From Rhodoferax sp. (GTDB lineage: Bacteria > Pseudomonadota > Gammaproteobacteria > Burkholderiales > Burkholderiaceae_C), in the NCBI RefSeq assembly GCF_028689305.1, contig NZ_JAQTWM010000007.1, positions 13,532-68,700 on the forward strand: a stretch of 55,169 bases of DNA, read 5' to 3'. The position numbers and the translations under genes are program-made. The stretch's first letter is position 1, and each line of letters begins with the position of its first letter. Below are positions 32,608-41,391 of this stretch, piece by piece. Below the pieces are notes generated by a model. The model was given only the letters and a program-made list of their open reading frames with translations, made no database searches and had not been told where the DNA came from.

Positions 32608-33688
32608 GTCCGGTTTGCACCGTGTCGCAGTCCAGCGGAACGGCCTTCATGCGACCCGCCACTTCGTCGAGCGACACGTAGTTCACCCCATGCAAGCCCA
32701 GCGCCACCATGATGCCGCTCTGGTTCTCGTTCAGAGCTCGCACTGCCGCCGCGCCAAAACGCAAGGCGGCCAGCCGGTCAAACGAGGTTGGGCTGCCGCC
32801 GCGCAGCAGGTGGCCCAGCACCACCACCCGCGCATCCTTGCCGGTGCTTTCAGCCAGATCGTGGGCCACACGTTCACCCAGACCACCCAGGCGCTCGGCG
32901 TGCCCGGCTTCAGCCGGCGCCAGCAGCTCGCGGTGGCCGTTCACCGGCATGGCGCCTTCGGCCACGACCACGATCGAGTATTGCTGCCCGTCCGCTTCAC
33001 GGCAACGAAGATGTTCGGCGACCTTGTCCAGGTTGAAAGGAATTTCGGGGATCAAAATGGCGTGGGCTTCGCCGGCAATGCCGGTGTGCAGCGCAATCCA
33101 GCCGGCGTAACGCCCCATCACCTCCACCACCATCACGCGTTGGTGGCTGGCTGCGGTGCTGTGCAGCCGGTCCAGACAATCCGTGGCAAAACTCACGGCC
33201 GTGTCAAAACCAAAGGTGGTGAAGGTCTTGTCCAGGTCGTTGTCGATGGTCTTGGGCACGCCCACCACGCGCAGGCCTTTCTGGTGCAGGGCATGGGCGA
33301 TGGTCAGCGAACCGTCGCCGCCAATCGACACCAGGGCATCAATTTCGTGCGTGGCAAAGTAGGCCAGGATTTCGTCCGAGCGGTCAATTTCGCGGGTGCT
33401 GCCGTCGGGCATGTTGACCGGAAAGTGCAGCGGGTTGCCCTTGTTGGTGGTGCCCAGCATGGTGCCACCGAGATGTCCGATGCCAAGCACGCGTTCACGT
33501 GTCAGACGCAGCACACCACCCTCTGGGTAACGCTCGGGAAACAGGATGCCGTTGAAGCCGTCGCGGATGCCATAACACTCCCAGCCCCGGTTCACTGCGG
33601 AGACCACCACCGACTGGATCACGGCATTCAGGCCCGGTGCATCACCCCCGCCGGTGTTGATGGCAATACGTTTGATGGGTTTGCTCAT
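32579..33688 (-). CDS. pfkA: 6-phosphofructokinase (group III type)
   Basis: A 369-residue phosphofructokinase. Substrate motifs are NTGGGDAPGLNAVI, SIGGDGSLTIAH (Gly124, Asp125, Gly126), PKTIDNDLDKT (Lys146, catalytic Asp149), VEVMGRYAGWIA and GHLLRGGSPTSFDRL. Gly at position 126 favours ATP, whereas PPi enzymes have Asp there. Lys146 is the residue usual in PPi enzymes, where E. coli PfkA has Gly. This G/K mixture marks the group III enzymes known from actinomycetes, generally ATP-dependent. Many relatives of this organism rely on the Entner-Doudoroff route, so its presence is notable. The thioredoxin-like gene overlaps its 3' end. Confidence 0.9.
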   Translation of the reverse strand: MSKPIKRIAINTGGGDAPGLNAVIQSVVVSAVNRGWECYGIRDGFNGILFPERYPEGGVLRLTRERVLGIGHLGGTMLGTTNKGNPLHFPVNMPDGSTREIDRSDEILAYFATHEIDALVSIGGDGSLTIAHALHQKGLRVVGVPKTIDNDLDKTFTTFGFDTAVSFATDCLDRLHSTAASHQRVMVVEVMGRYAGWIALHTGIAGEAHAILIPEIPFNLDKVAEHLRCREADGQQYSIVVVAEGAMPVNGHRELLAPAEAGHAERLGGLGERVAHDLAESTGKDARVVVLGHLLRGGSPTSFDRLAALRFGAAAVRALNENQSGIMVALGLHGVNYVSLDEVAGRMKAVPLDCDTVQTGRDLGICFGD

Positions 33689-33701
33689 GCTGGTTTACTC
33701 C

Positions 33702-33753
33702 AAAATTGATAGCTAATAGCGCTTATTTCAAGCGGGCTAGAGGCCTATTTTTT
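33702..33753 (-). repeat. Comamonadaceae-type intergenic repeat, copy 2
   Basis: Reads GATAGCTAATAGCGCTTA then GCGGGCTAGAGGCCTATTTT on the plus strand, so it is reversed relative to copies 1, 3 and 4. It fills the space between the response-regulator stop codon and the phosphofructokinase start, touching the stop codon. Confidence 0.8.
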
Positions 33754-34375
33754 ACTTGATAGGGTGCAGTTGGCCAAGTTTGTGCGCCAGTTCGATCGCG
33801 CTGCTGACCCCCATTTTGTCAAAGATATTGGCGCGGTGAAATTCGACGGTGCGCGGGGTGATGCCCAGATGGTCGGCGATGGTTTTGTTGTAGTGGCCCT
33901 GAATCAGCTCATCCAGCACCTCGCGTTCACGCGGGCTCAGCGAGGCCAGCGCCTGGCGCAGGCGGCGTGCCTCGGTGTCGCCGTCCTGGGCGGCACTGGC
34001 GGCAGCCAGCGCCTGGGCCACCCGGTCCACCAGTTCATTGTCCTGGAACGGTTTTTCCAGAAAGTCCCAGGCGCCGTTCTTGACGGTGGCCACCGCCATG
34101 CTGACGTCACCGTGGCCGGTCAGGAACAACACCGGCCACGGGCAGCCCATGGCCTTGAGTTGCTCAAAGGTGGCCTGGCCCGACAGTGGTGCCATGCGCA
34201 TGTCCATCAGCACCACGGCCGCGCCCCAATGGCTCCGATGTGTCTGGGCCGCAGCCAGAAACGTGGTCCCGCCATCCCAGGTGATGGGGGCGTAGCCGCG
34301 CGAGTTGAACAGCCAGGCCAGGCCGTCGCGGATATCCGGGTCGTCGTCCACAATGTGAATGCTGGGGCGGCTCAT
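33752..34375 (-). CDS. dctR: FixJ/DctR-like response regulator
   Basis: A 207-residue regulator: receiver domain (about 5-120) with phospho-acceptor Asp58 in VVLMDMRM, Thr86 and Lys108 (EKPF), then a LuxR-type helix-turn-helix (about 140-200: LSPREREVLDELIQGHYNKTIADHL). It is coupled to the sensor kinase by an ATGA overlap. The adjacent TRAP genes indicate that it activates C4-dicarboxylate uptake, as DctR does in Rhodobacter (inference). Confidence 0.92.
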   Translation of the reverse strand: MSRPSIHIVDDDPDIRDGLAWLFNSRGYAPITWDGGTTFLAAAQTHRSHWGAAVVLMDMRMAPLSGQATFEQLKAMGCPWPVLFLTGHGDVSMAVATVKNGAWDFLEKPFQDNELVDRVAQALAAASAAQDGDTEARRLRQALASLSPREREVLDELIQGHYNKTIADHLGITPRTVEFHRANIFDKMGVSSAIELAHKLGQLHPIK

Positions 34376-36435
34376 GTTGTCTCCAAGGGTGGGGCGGGGG
34401 GGGGCGCCAGCGGCAGCACCACGGTAAAGCGGGCGCCTCCCAGTACCGGGTCACGGCCAACGTCGATGCGGCCGTGATGGGCTTCCACAATCGAGCGACA
34501 AATGGCCAGCCCCATGCCCATGCCGCCTTCCTTGCGGCTGACAAAGGCATTGAAAATGGTGCCCGCTACTTCGTCATCCACCCCGGGGCCGGTGTCTGCG
34601 ACCGACACAATGGCTTCCCCCCGGGTGGGATCCCGGCGCAAGTCCACCCACACCTGCGGGGTCTGGCTGCCGTGTCGGGCCCAGTCCTGCGCATTGCTCA
34701 CCAGGTTGTTCACCAGATGTTCCAGCAGCAGCTCGTCGGCCTCGATCCAGATCGGTGTGGTGGGGGCAGCCCACTGGGGTGGGGTGTCGGATTGGTCAGC
34801 GGCGTTGGCCAGGACCCGGGTCATGAGCCCCACCAGGTCCAGCCGTTGGCGTGACAGTTCCCGCCGCCGGGCAAACGCGTTGACGCGCTTGATGATGCCG
34901 CCGGCCCGTTCGGCCAACCGGGCCATGCGTTCCACCACCGGCAGCAATTCGGGTAAGGTGATGTTGCCGTCGCGCAGCCGGTTGAGCAGGCCGTTGGCAA
35001 AACTGCTCAGCGCCCCCAGTGGCTGGTTCAACTCGTGTGACAGGGTGGAGGCCACTTCACCCACGGCCACCAGTCGGCCCGAGGCTTCCAGTTTTTCCTG
35101 CTGCTGGGCGGCCATGCGCTGGGCGCGCTTGCGTTCGCTGATGTCCAGCACCGAGCTCATCCAGCCGATCTGTTCACCGCTGGCGGTGTTCAGGGGTGCT
35201 TCGTGAATCAGCACGTCGACCAGATGGCCCTGGCGGTGTTGGAATTGCACCTCCACACCTTCGCCGCTGGTGCCCTGGCGCATCAGGTTGTCGTGCACCC
35301 GCTGCAAGGTGTCGACCTGATCCGCGGGCCAATAGGGAAACGGTGTGCGCAGGCCGACCAATTCGGTGGCGCGGTAACCGAGCATGCGGCAAAAAGCTTC
35401 GTTCACATACAGGATCTTGCCGCCCAGATCCCAGGCGCGCAAGCCGATGGTGACCGAGTTCTCCATGGCGCTGCGCAGGGCCACCTGGGTCTGCAGCAGG
35501 GCCTGGACTTGCTGGCGCTTGACAAAGTCGCGGCGCAAGGCAAACAGGGCCACCAGCATGCCCAACAAAAACAGCAGGGCTACCAGGAAGAAGATCCGTG
35601 GCACGGTGGCAGGCTGGGCGCGGGTCTGATCTACCTGGACAAACAGGTCGGTGCCCGGCAGGTTCAGGGCTACCCGGTAGGCGGTGTTGTCCGGTCCGTG
35701 CCCGGCTGCTGCGCCGGGAGTCGTCCGGGACTCGTCTGACAGCAGCCGCACGCTGTGGTCCTGTGAGAACCAGTCCGGCACCAGGGCGACCAGGGCGCGC
35801 TCCAGTGACACTGCCGCCAGATAGTTGCCGGCAAACTGGCCCCGGTCAAAAAACGGCACAGCCAGCCAGATCACATCGCTGGGGCTGCCGTCGGCGCGCA
35901 GCATCAGACCGGCGTAGGCAGCACGGCGCAGCCCCTGGGTGGTGGTTTGCATGATCTGCAGCGCCTGCGCGTTTTCCGGGTGGGCGGACTGGTCCGGGTG
36001 CCAACGTGGCGGCCCGGCCTGCTGATCACCCAGTCGGCCAGCTGCAATCCAGCCGCTGGACAGCAGCACGCCGGGTTCGCGCCACAACAGCCCGCCCTGC
36101 AAGGCCAGGCCAGGTGATGCGGGGTCAGCCGCGCGGCTGCCTTGCGCGATGGCCTGGCGTGCCAGCACCAGCAGGTCGTCTTCGAGCCGGCGGAAGTGAA
36201 ATTGCACACTTTGTTCCAGCCACTGGGCGTCGGCGGCGCGCCGGCGTGCTGCCTCGTCGGCCTCGAAATTGTTCAGGTACACCAGCAGCGTGACCACGGC
36301 ACCCACCAGCAGCACCAGCAGACCCAGCAGCCACAGCAAGGCGATGCGATTGCGCCCGGAATGGCGCGAGGCTGACTGTTGCAGCAGGGCAAAGTCAAGC
36401 GAATGGTCAGCGGCAGGGTGGTCGGTCGGTGGCAT
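34372..36435 (-). CDS. dctS: PAS-containing sensor histidine kinase (DctS-like)
   Basis: A membrane sensor kinase of about 687 residues. Membrane segments at about 30-54 and 280-303 flank a periplasmic sensor domain. A cytoplasmic PAS domain (about 325-440; TIGLRAWDLGGKILYVNEAF) follows, then the H-box STLSHELNQPLGALSSFANG (His near 466) and the HATPase domain (NNLVSNAQDWA, DTGPGVDD, GMGMGLAICRSIVEAHHG). The start is uncertain: I use ATG at 36435, while ATG at 36471 would overlap the divergent TRAP gene start. A C9 tract (G9 on the plus strand, 34396-34404) lies just before the stop, which overlaps the regulator start. Confidence 0.9.
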   Translation of the reverse strand: MPPTDHPAADHSLDFALLQQSASRHSGRNRIALLWLLGLLVLLVGAVVTLLVYLNNFEADEAARRRAADAQWLEQSVQFHFRRLEDDLLVLARQAIAQGSRAADPASPGLALQGGLLWREPGVLLSSGWIAAGRLGDQQAGPPRWHPDQSAHPENAQALQIMQTTTQGLRRAAYAGLMLRADGSPSDVIWLAVPFFDRGQFAGNYLAAVSLERALVALVPDWFSQDHSVRLLSDESRTTPGAAAGHGPDNTAYRVALNLPGTDLFVQVDQTRAQPATVPRIFFLVALLFLLGMLVALFALRRDFVKRQQVQALLQTQVALRSAMENSVTIGLRAWDLGGKILYVNEAFCRMLGYRATELVGLRTPFPYWPADQVDTLQRVHDNLMRQGTSGEGVEVQFQHRQGHLVDVLIHEAPLNTASGEQIGWMSSVLDISERKRAQRMAAQQQEKLEASGRLVAVGEVASTLSHELNQPLGALSSFANGLLNRLRDGNITLPELLPVVERMARLAERAGGIIKRVNAFARRRELSRQRLDLVGLMTRVLANAADQSDTPPQWAAPTTPIWIEADELLLEHLVNNLVSNAQDWARHGSQTPQVWVDLRRDPTRGEAIVSVADTGPGVDDEVAGTIFNAFVSRKEGGMGMGLAICRSIVEAHHGRIDVGRDPVLGGARFTVVLPLAPPPAPPLETT

Positions 36436-36469
36436 GGAACAGGCGTGGTGCCTGCGCATAATAGCCATC

Positions 36470-37498
36470 ATGCCAAGGTCTGCCTACACCCACCTGCAAC
36501 GCCGTCGCCATTGGCTCGGGGCGCTGGCCGCGTCCGCACTGGCCCCGGGGCTGACGCGTGGTGCCGACCAACCCGAGATCACGCTGCGGTTTTCGCATGT
36601 GGTGGCACAGGAGACGCCCAAGGGCCTGGCCGCTAGCCGGTTCAAGGCCTTGGTGGAGCAGCGCTCCGGCGGGCGCATCGCCGTGCAGGTTTTTCCCGAT
36701 GGGCAGCTTTACGGTGATCGTGACGAAATGCAGGCACTGCAACTCGGGGCCATCGACCTGGTGGCGCCTTCATTGTCCAAGTTCGGCCGTATTGGGCTGC
36801 CGGAGTTTGAGCTGTTTGATCTGCCGTTTTTGTTCGATGACCTCAGTGATGTGCGCCGCATCACGCTGGGCCCGCTGGGCCAGCGCCTGTTCAGGGGGTT
36901 GCAGCGTCAGGGCCTGGTTGGCCTGGGTTATTTTGACAATGGTTTCAAGCAGATGAGTGCCAAACGGCCCCTGCTGGCGCCGGCTGACTTTGCCGGTCTG
37001 CGCATGCGGGTCCAGGCGTCCTGGGTGATTGCCGAACAAATGCGCGCGTTGGGCGCACGCCCGGTCACGCTGGCTTTCAGTGAAACCCGGCAGGCCCTGG
37101 CTGCCGGGGTGGTGGATGGCACCGAAAACCCGGTCTCCAATTTCTGGACCCAGGCCATGCACCAGGTGCAGAGTGATTTGAGCCTGACCAACCACGGTTA
37201 CCTGGGTTATGCGGTGGTGACCAACCAACGTTTGTGGCAGCACCTGCGGGATGCTGATCGGCAACTGATCAACCAGGCCTTGCAGGAAGCGCTGAGTTAT
37301 GCCAACCAGATTGCCGACAGGCAAAATGATCTGGCACTGGTGGCGCTGCGCCAGGCCAATACCACACGCATTCACAGCCTGTCGGAACCGCAACGCGCCC
37401 ATCTGCGCCAGGCGGTGCAGCCAGTGCATCGGGCGCTGGCGGCCCGGATCGGCGCCAACTGGACGCAGGCCCTGCACGAGGCCATGAGTCAGGGTTAA
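36470..37498 (+). CDS. TRAP transporter binding protein (DctP family), first paralogue
   Basis: A 342-residue TRAP solute-binding protein. ATG at 36470 gives a leader with QRRRHWLGALAASALAPG, which resembles a twin-arginine signal. Conserved segments are LRFSHVVAQETPKGLAA, LSKFGRIGLPEFELFDLPFLFDD, FAGLRMRVQASWV with the ligand-carboxylate Arg, and VVDGTENPVSNFWTQ. It is very similar to the next gene product in sequence order. It sits divergent from and directly beside the sensor kinase, so it might serve as an extracytoplasmic sensor partner as well as, or instead of, a transporter subunit (inference). Confidence 0.92.
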   Translation: MPRSAYTHLQRRRHWLGALAASALAPGLTRGADQPEITLRFSHVVAQETPKGLAASRFKALVEQRSGGRIAVQVFPDGQLYGDRDEMQALQLGAIDLVAPSLSKFGRIGLPEFELFDLPFLFDDLSDVRRITLGPLGQRLFRGLQRQGLVGLGYFDNGFKQMSAKRPLLAPADFAGLRMRVQASWVIAEQMRALGARPVTLAFSETRQALAAGVVDGTENPVSNFWTQAMHQVQSDLSLTNHGYLGYAVVTNQRLWQHLRDADRQLINQALQEALSYANQIADRQNDLALVALRQANTTRIHSLSEPQRAHLRQAVQPVHRALAARIGANWTQALHEAMSQG

Positions 37499-37587
37499 CC
37501 CTAGCTGTTGAACGCCACAGTTGTTCTACGCTGGCCTGCGCGTTACGCTTGGCCGGCTTCGTTCTTTCATTCCATCAGGAGACTTTC

Positions 37588-38583
37588 ATGAAACTGAAAT
37601 CCATCTTGGCCGCTGCTTTGCTGGCCGTCGGCTTGAGCGTCAGTGCGCAAACCATCATCAAATTCAGCCACGTGGTGGCGGCAGACACCCCCAAGGGCAA
37701 GGCCTCCGAGTTTTTCGCCAAGAAGGCCGCTGAACTGACCAAGGGCAAGGTCAAGGTGGAGGTTTATGCCAACAGCGCCTTGTACAAGGACAAGGAAGAA
37801 ATGGAAGCCTTGCAGATCGGCTCGGTCCAGATGCTGGCGCCGTCACTGGCCAAATTTGGTCCTTTGGGCGTGAAGGAGTTTGAGGCGTTTGACTTCCCCT
37901 TCATTTTTGACGACACCGCCGAACTGCACAAGATCACCCAGGGTCCGGTCGGTGCCGCCATGCTGGCCAAGCTGGAACCCAAGGGCATCAAGGGCCTGGC
38001 CTATTGGGACAATGGCTTCAAGTCGTTCTCGGCCAACACACCGCTGAAAAATCCGGCAGATTACAAAGGCAAGAAATTCCGCATCCAGTCGTCCAAGGTG
38101 CTGGAAGAGGAAATCCGCTCGGTGGGAGGCATTCCGCAGGTGATGGCATTCTCGGAGGTGTACCAGGCGCTGCAGACCGGTGTGGTGGATGGGACCGAAA
38201 ACCCGATCTCCAACTTCTACACCCAGAAGATGCATGAAGTGCAGAAGCACCTCTCGCTGACCAACCATGGTTATCTGGGTTATGCGGTGATTGTCAACAA
38301 GAAGTTCTGGGACGGACTGCCTGCCGACGTGCGTGGCCAGTTGGAACAGGCCATGAAAGAGGCCACCGACTATGCCAACAAGATCGCCCAGGAAGAAAAC
38401 GATGCATCCCTTGAAGGTGTGAAGAAGAGTGGCAAAACCACCGTCTACACCCCGACCAAGGAAGAGCGTATGGCTTTGAAGAAAGCCATGGCCCCGGTGC
38501 ACCTCAAAATGGCTGACCGCGTCGGCAAGGAAACGCTGCAGAAGTTCTACGCCGCCACTGGCTTTGATCCGGCCAAGCTCTAA
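37588..38583 (+). CDS. dctP: TRAP transporter binding protein (DctP), second paralogue
   Basis: A 331-residue periplasmic binding protein for a C4-dicarboxylate or similar acid. AGGAG precedes ATG at 37588. A Sec signal ends near SVSA-QTI. Key segments are IKFSHVVAADTPKGKAS, FGPLGVKEFEAFDFPFIFDD, YKGKKFRIQSSKV (ligand Arg), and VVDGTENPISNFYTQ. It is followed 52 bases later by the small and large permease genes, so it is the transport binding protein. Compared with the first paralogue it is Lys-rich and slightly shorter, with more typical codon use. Confidence 0.95.
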   Translation: MKLKSILAAALLAVGLSVSAQTIIKFSHVVAADTPKGKASEFFAKKAAELTKGKVKVEVYANSALYKDKEEMEALQIGSVQMLAPSLAKFGPLGVKEFEAFDFPFIFDDTAELHKITQGPVGAAMLAKLEPKGIKGLAYWDNGFKSFSANTPLKNPADYKGKKFRIQSSKVLEEEIRSVGGIPQVMAFSEVYQALQTGVVDGTENPISNFYTQKMHEVQKHLSLTNHGYLGYAVIVNKKFWDGLPADVRGQLEQAMKEATDYANKIAQEENDASLEGVKKSGKTTVYTPTKEERMALKKAMAPVHLKMADRVGKETLQKFYAATGFDPAKL

Positions 38584-38635
38584 GCTGGTTTGAGTGCAGA
38601 AGCAACATCGATGACGCAATGGCGGAGTTGAACAC

Positions 38636-39349
38636 ATGAAATTCCTTGATCACCTGGAAGAGTGGCTGATCACCTTCCTGATGGGCGGCGCGACGCTGAT
38701 CATCTTTGTTGCGGTGCTGCACCGTTATGCCGCCGGCCTGGCCATTCCGGGCCTGCAGGACTGGCTCCTGTCGATCAGCATGAGCTGGGCGCAGGAGCTC
38801 ACCATCATCATGTTTGTCTGGATGGCCAAGTTTGGTGCGGCCTACGGGGTGCGCACCGGCATCCACGTCGGGGTGGACGTGCTGATCAACCGCCTGAGCA
38901 AGGAAAACCGCGCCAAGTTCGTTATTCTGGGCTTGTGTGCTGGCGCGTTGTTTACCGGTATCGTGGCCACGCTGGGGGCGCGTTTTGTCTGGGAAAACGG
39001 CGCCCACTACTTTTTCTACAACCTCATGGGGCTGTCGATCACCGACATCCCCGAAGGCCCCACCACCCCCGATCTGGAGTGGGCCACCTGGATGGTCTAC
39101 AGCGCCATTCCTCTGGGCACCAGCCTGATGTGTTTCCGCTTTTTGCAGGTGCTGGTCAACTTTCTCAAAACGGGTGATCTGCCACACCATGACCACGGTC
39201 ATGTGGACGGACTCGATGACAACGCGCCCGTGGCGGTGGATGCCAATCCCTATGCCATGGGCGACAACCTGCACGCCCGTGATCTGCACCATTCACTCGA
39301 AGGCAAAACCCGCAAGAACGACAGCACCACTGGAGGGTCAGCCCAATGA
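38636..39349 (+). CDS. dctQ: TRAP transporter small permease (DctQ) with His-rich tail
   Basis: A 237-residue protein with four membrane segments (LITFLMGGATLIIFVAVL first; WAQELTIIMFVWMAKFGAAYG is the family core). DctQ proteins are usually about 160-190 residues. Here the C-terminus after about residue 175 adds a hydrophilic tail with LPHHDHGHVDGLDD and several further His and Asp residues, which might bind metal or contact another protein. It associates with DctM, whose gene overlaps by ATGA. Confidence 0.92.
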   Translation: MKFLDHLEEWLITFLMGGATLIIFVAVLHRYAAGLAIPGLQDWLLSISMSWAQELTIIMFVWMAKFGAAYGVRTGIHVGVDVLINRLSKENRAKFVILGLCAGALFTGIVATLGARFVWENGAHYFFYNLMGLSITDIPEGPTTPDLEWATWMVYSAIPLGTSLMCFRFLQVLVNFLKTGDLPHHDHGHVDGLDDNAPVAVDANPYAMGDNLHARDLHHSLEGKTRKNDSTTGGSAQ

Positions 39350-40629
39350 ATGCCGCCATTATTTTCATCTTGCTGATGGTGCTGATGCTCACCGGCATGC
39401 CAATTTCGATCTCGCTTGGCCTGACGGTGCTGACCTTTTTGTTCGGTTTTACCCATGTGCCGCTGGAATCGGTGGCCCTGAAACTGTTCACCGGTATTGA
39501 GAAGTTCGAGATCATGGCGATTCCGTTCTTCATCCTGGCGGGCAACTTCCTGACCCACGGTGGTGTGGCGCGACGCATGATCAGTTTTGCTTCCAGCATG
39601 GTCGGTCACTGGTACGGTGGCCTGGGGCTGGCGGGGGTGCTGGGCTGTGCCCTGTTTGCGGCGGTGTCGGGCTCCAGCCCGGCCACGGTGGTGGCAATTG
39701 GCTCAATCCTGCTGCCAGCCATGACCCGCGCCGGTTTTCCCCAGAGTTTTGGCGCGGGGGTGATCACCACCTCGGGTGCGTTGGGCATCCTGATTCCACC
39801 GTCGATTGTGATGGTGATGTATTCGGTGGCCACCAATACCTCGGTCGGCGCGCTGTTCATGGCCGGTGTGGTGCCGGGTCTGCTGCTGGCCGGTGTGTTG
39901 GGTGGTGTCACCTGGTACCGCGCCCGCAAATTCAATTACCCGCGTTTGGCCAAAGCCACCTGGGCTGAGCGTTTCAAGGCCTTCAAGGCCTCGGTCTGGG
40001 GGCTGTTGCTGATCGTGATTGTGATGGGTGGCATCTACAGCGGCATGTTCACACCCACCGAAGCGGCGGCCATGAGCGCGGTCTACGCCTTCTTTGTGGC
40101 GGTGTTTGTCTACAAAGACATGGGGCTCAAAGACGTGCCCAAGGTGTTGCTGAACTCGGCCAACATGTCGGCCATGCTGCTGTACATCATCACCAACGCG
40201 GTGTTGTTCAGCTTCATCATGACCAACGAGAACATTCCGCAGGCCCTGGCCGACTGGATGCTGGGTCATGGTCTGGGCATGATCACTTTCCTGCTGGCCT
40301 GCAACGTCATCCTGCTGCTGGCCGGCAACTTCATGGAGCCCTCCAGCATTGTGCTGATCTTCGCCCCGATCCTGTTCCCGGTGGCGATGAAGCTGGGCAT
40401 TGACCCGGTGCACTTCGGCATCATCATGGTGGTGAACATGGAAGTGGGCATGTGCCACCCGCCGGTCGGCCTGAACCTGTATGTGGCCTCGGGCATCACC
40501 AAGATGGGCATCACCGAGCTGACGGTGGCGGTCTGGCCGTGGCTGCTGGCGATGCTGGGCTTCCTGGGCGTGGTGACCTACTGGCCGGCCATGTCCACTT
40601 GGTTCCCGCGCATGCTGGGCATGATGTAG
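39346..40629 (+). CDS. dctM: TRAP transporter large permease (DctM)
   Basis: A 427-residue inner-membrane transporter subunit with about 12 segments. Family marks are LFAAVSGSSPATVVAIG, TTSGALGILIPPSIVMVMY, GIYSGMFTPTEAAAMSAVYA and MEVGMCHPPVGLNLYVASG. It carries out sodium-driven uptake together with DctP and DctQ. It starts in the stop codon of dctQ and is followed by a strong terminator. Confidence 0.96.
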   Translation: MNAAIIFILLMVLMLTGMPISISLGLTVLTFLFGFTHVPLESVALKLFTGIEKFEIMAIPFFILAGNFLTHGGVARRMISFASSMVGHWYGGLGLAGVLGCALFAAVSGSSPATVVAIGSILLPAMTRAGFPQSFGAGVITTSGALGILIPPSIVMVMYSVATNTSVGALFMAGVVPGLLLAGVLGGVTWYRARKFNYPRLAKATWAERFKAFKASVWGLLLIVIVMGGIYSGMFTPTEAAAMSAVYAFFVAVFVYKDMGLKDVPKVLLNSANMSAMLLYIITNAVLFSFIMTNENIPQALADWMLGHGLGMITFLLACNVILLLAGNFMEPSSIVLIFAPILFPVAMKLGIDPVHFGIIMVVNMEVGMCHPPVGLNLYVASGITKMGITELTVAVWPWLLAMLGFLGVVTYWPAMSTWFPRMLGMM

Positions 40630-40647
40630 GCACGCCTGCGCTGGCGC

Positions 40648-40677
40648 AAAAAAGCCCGGTTTTGTCCGGGCTTTTTT
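40648..40677. terminator. Bidirectional rho-independent terminator
   Basis: A perfect 12-bp stem, AAAAAAGCCCGG / CCGGGCTTTTTT, with a TTTTGT loop and T-runs on both strands. It ends the TRAP operon and also serves the convergent MBL-fold gene at 40740. Confidence 0.92.
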
Positions 40678-40694
40678 AATGACCAAATTGCTTG

Positions 40695-40740
40695 TCAGCC
40701 CGGATGTTGAAAGGGTTGTTAGCTATAAATTAAATAGCTT
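40695..40740 (+). repeat. Comamonadaceae-type intergenic repeat, copy 3 (degenerate)
   Basis: CAGCCCGGATGTTGA followed by GTTAGCTATAAATTAAATAGC keeps the CAGCCCG and paired TAGCTAT arms but lacks the GGCCT head. It ends at the stop codon of the MBL-fold gene. Confidence 0.6.
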
Positions 40741-41378
40741 TATTGGTCGGCCACATAGGGGTTGCTGCGCCGTTCTCGGCCAAAGGTGCTTTCCGGGCCA
40801 TGGCCGGGGATGAACACCGTGTCGTCGCCCATCGGCCACAACCGCTGCCTGATGCTGGCAATCAGCGTGGCGTGATCACCCTGCGGGAAGTCGGTGCGGC
40901 CAATCGAGCCGGCAAACAGCACGTCGCCCACAAACGCCCGTTTGGCCTGGGCCGAGTGAAACACCACATGGCCTGGCGTATGGCCCGGGCAATGCCGCAC
41001 CGTCAGGGTGCAGTGGCCGACGCTGACCGTGTCGCCGTCATGCAGCCAGCGGGTGGGGGTGAAGGTCTGCGCCGGGGCAAAGCCATAGGCCTGGCTTTGT
41101 TGCGGCAGGCCGTTGATCCAGAACTGGTCACCCTCGTGCGGCCCAATGATGGGCAGATGCAGCCGTTGGGCCAGTTCACCAGCGCCGCCAGCATGGTCAA
41201 TATGGGCATGGGTCAGCCAGATCTGCTCCAGTGACAGACCCAGCCGGGCGACCTCACCCAGCACCACATCCAGATCTCCACCGGGGTCGATGACGGCGGC
41301 CTTCAGGGTCTGGTCGCACCAGACCAGCGAACAGTTCTGGGCAAAAGCAGTGACTGGAATGGTGAGGTACTGAAACAT
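40740..41378 (-). CDS. MBL-fold metallohydrolase (YcbL/glyoxalase II-like)
   Basis: A 212-residue metallo-beta-lactamase-fold enzyme. Metal motifs are THAHIDHAGG, GHTPGHVVFH and FVGDVLFAGSIGRTDFPQGD, plus FIPGHGP near the end. It resembles small YcbL-type proteins related to glyoxalase II, which hydrolyse glutathione thioesters. ATG at 41378 begins at MFQYLTIPVTAFAQN; a longer frame is not supported. It lies 13 bases after the histone-like gene on the same strand. Confidence 0.9.
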   Translation of the reverse strand: MFQYLTIPVTAFAQNCSLVWCDQTLKAAVIDPGGDLDVVLGEVARLGLSLEQIWLTHAHIDHAGGAGELAQRLHLPIIGPHEGDQFWINGLPQQSQAYGFAPAQTFTPTRWLHDGDTVSVGHCTLTVRHCPGHTPGHVVFHSAQAKRAFVGDVLFAGSIGRTDFPQGDHATLIASIRQRLWPMGDDTVFIPGHGPESTFGRERRSNPYVADQ

Positions 41379-41391
41379 GGCATCAGCCCAC

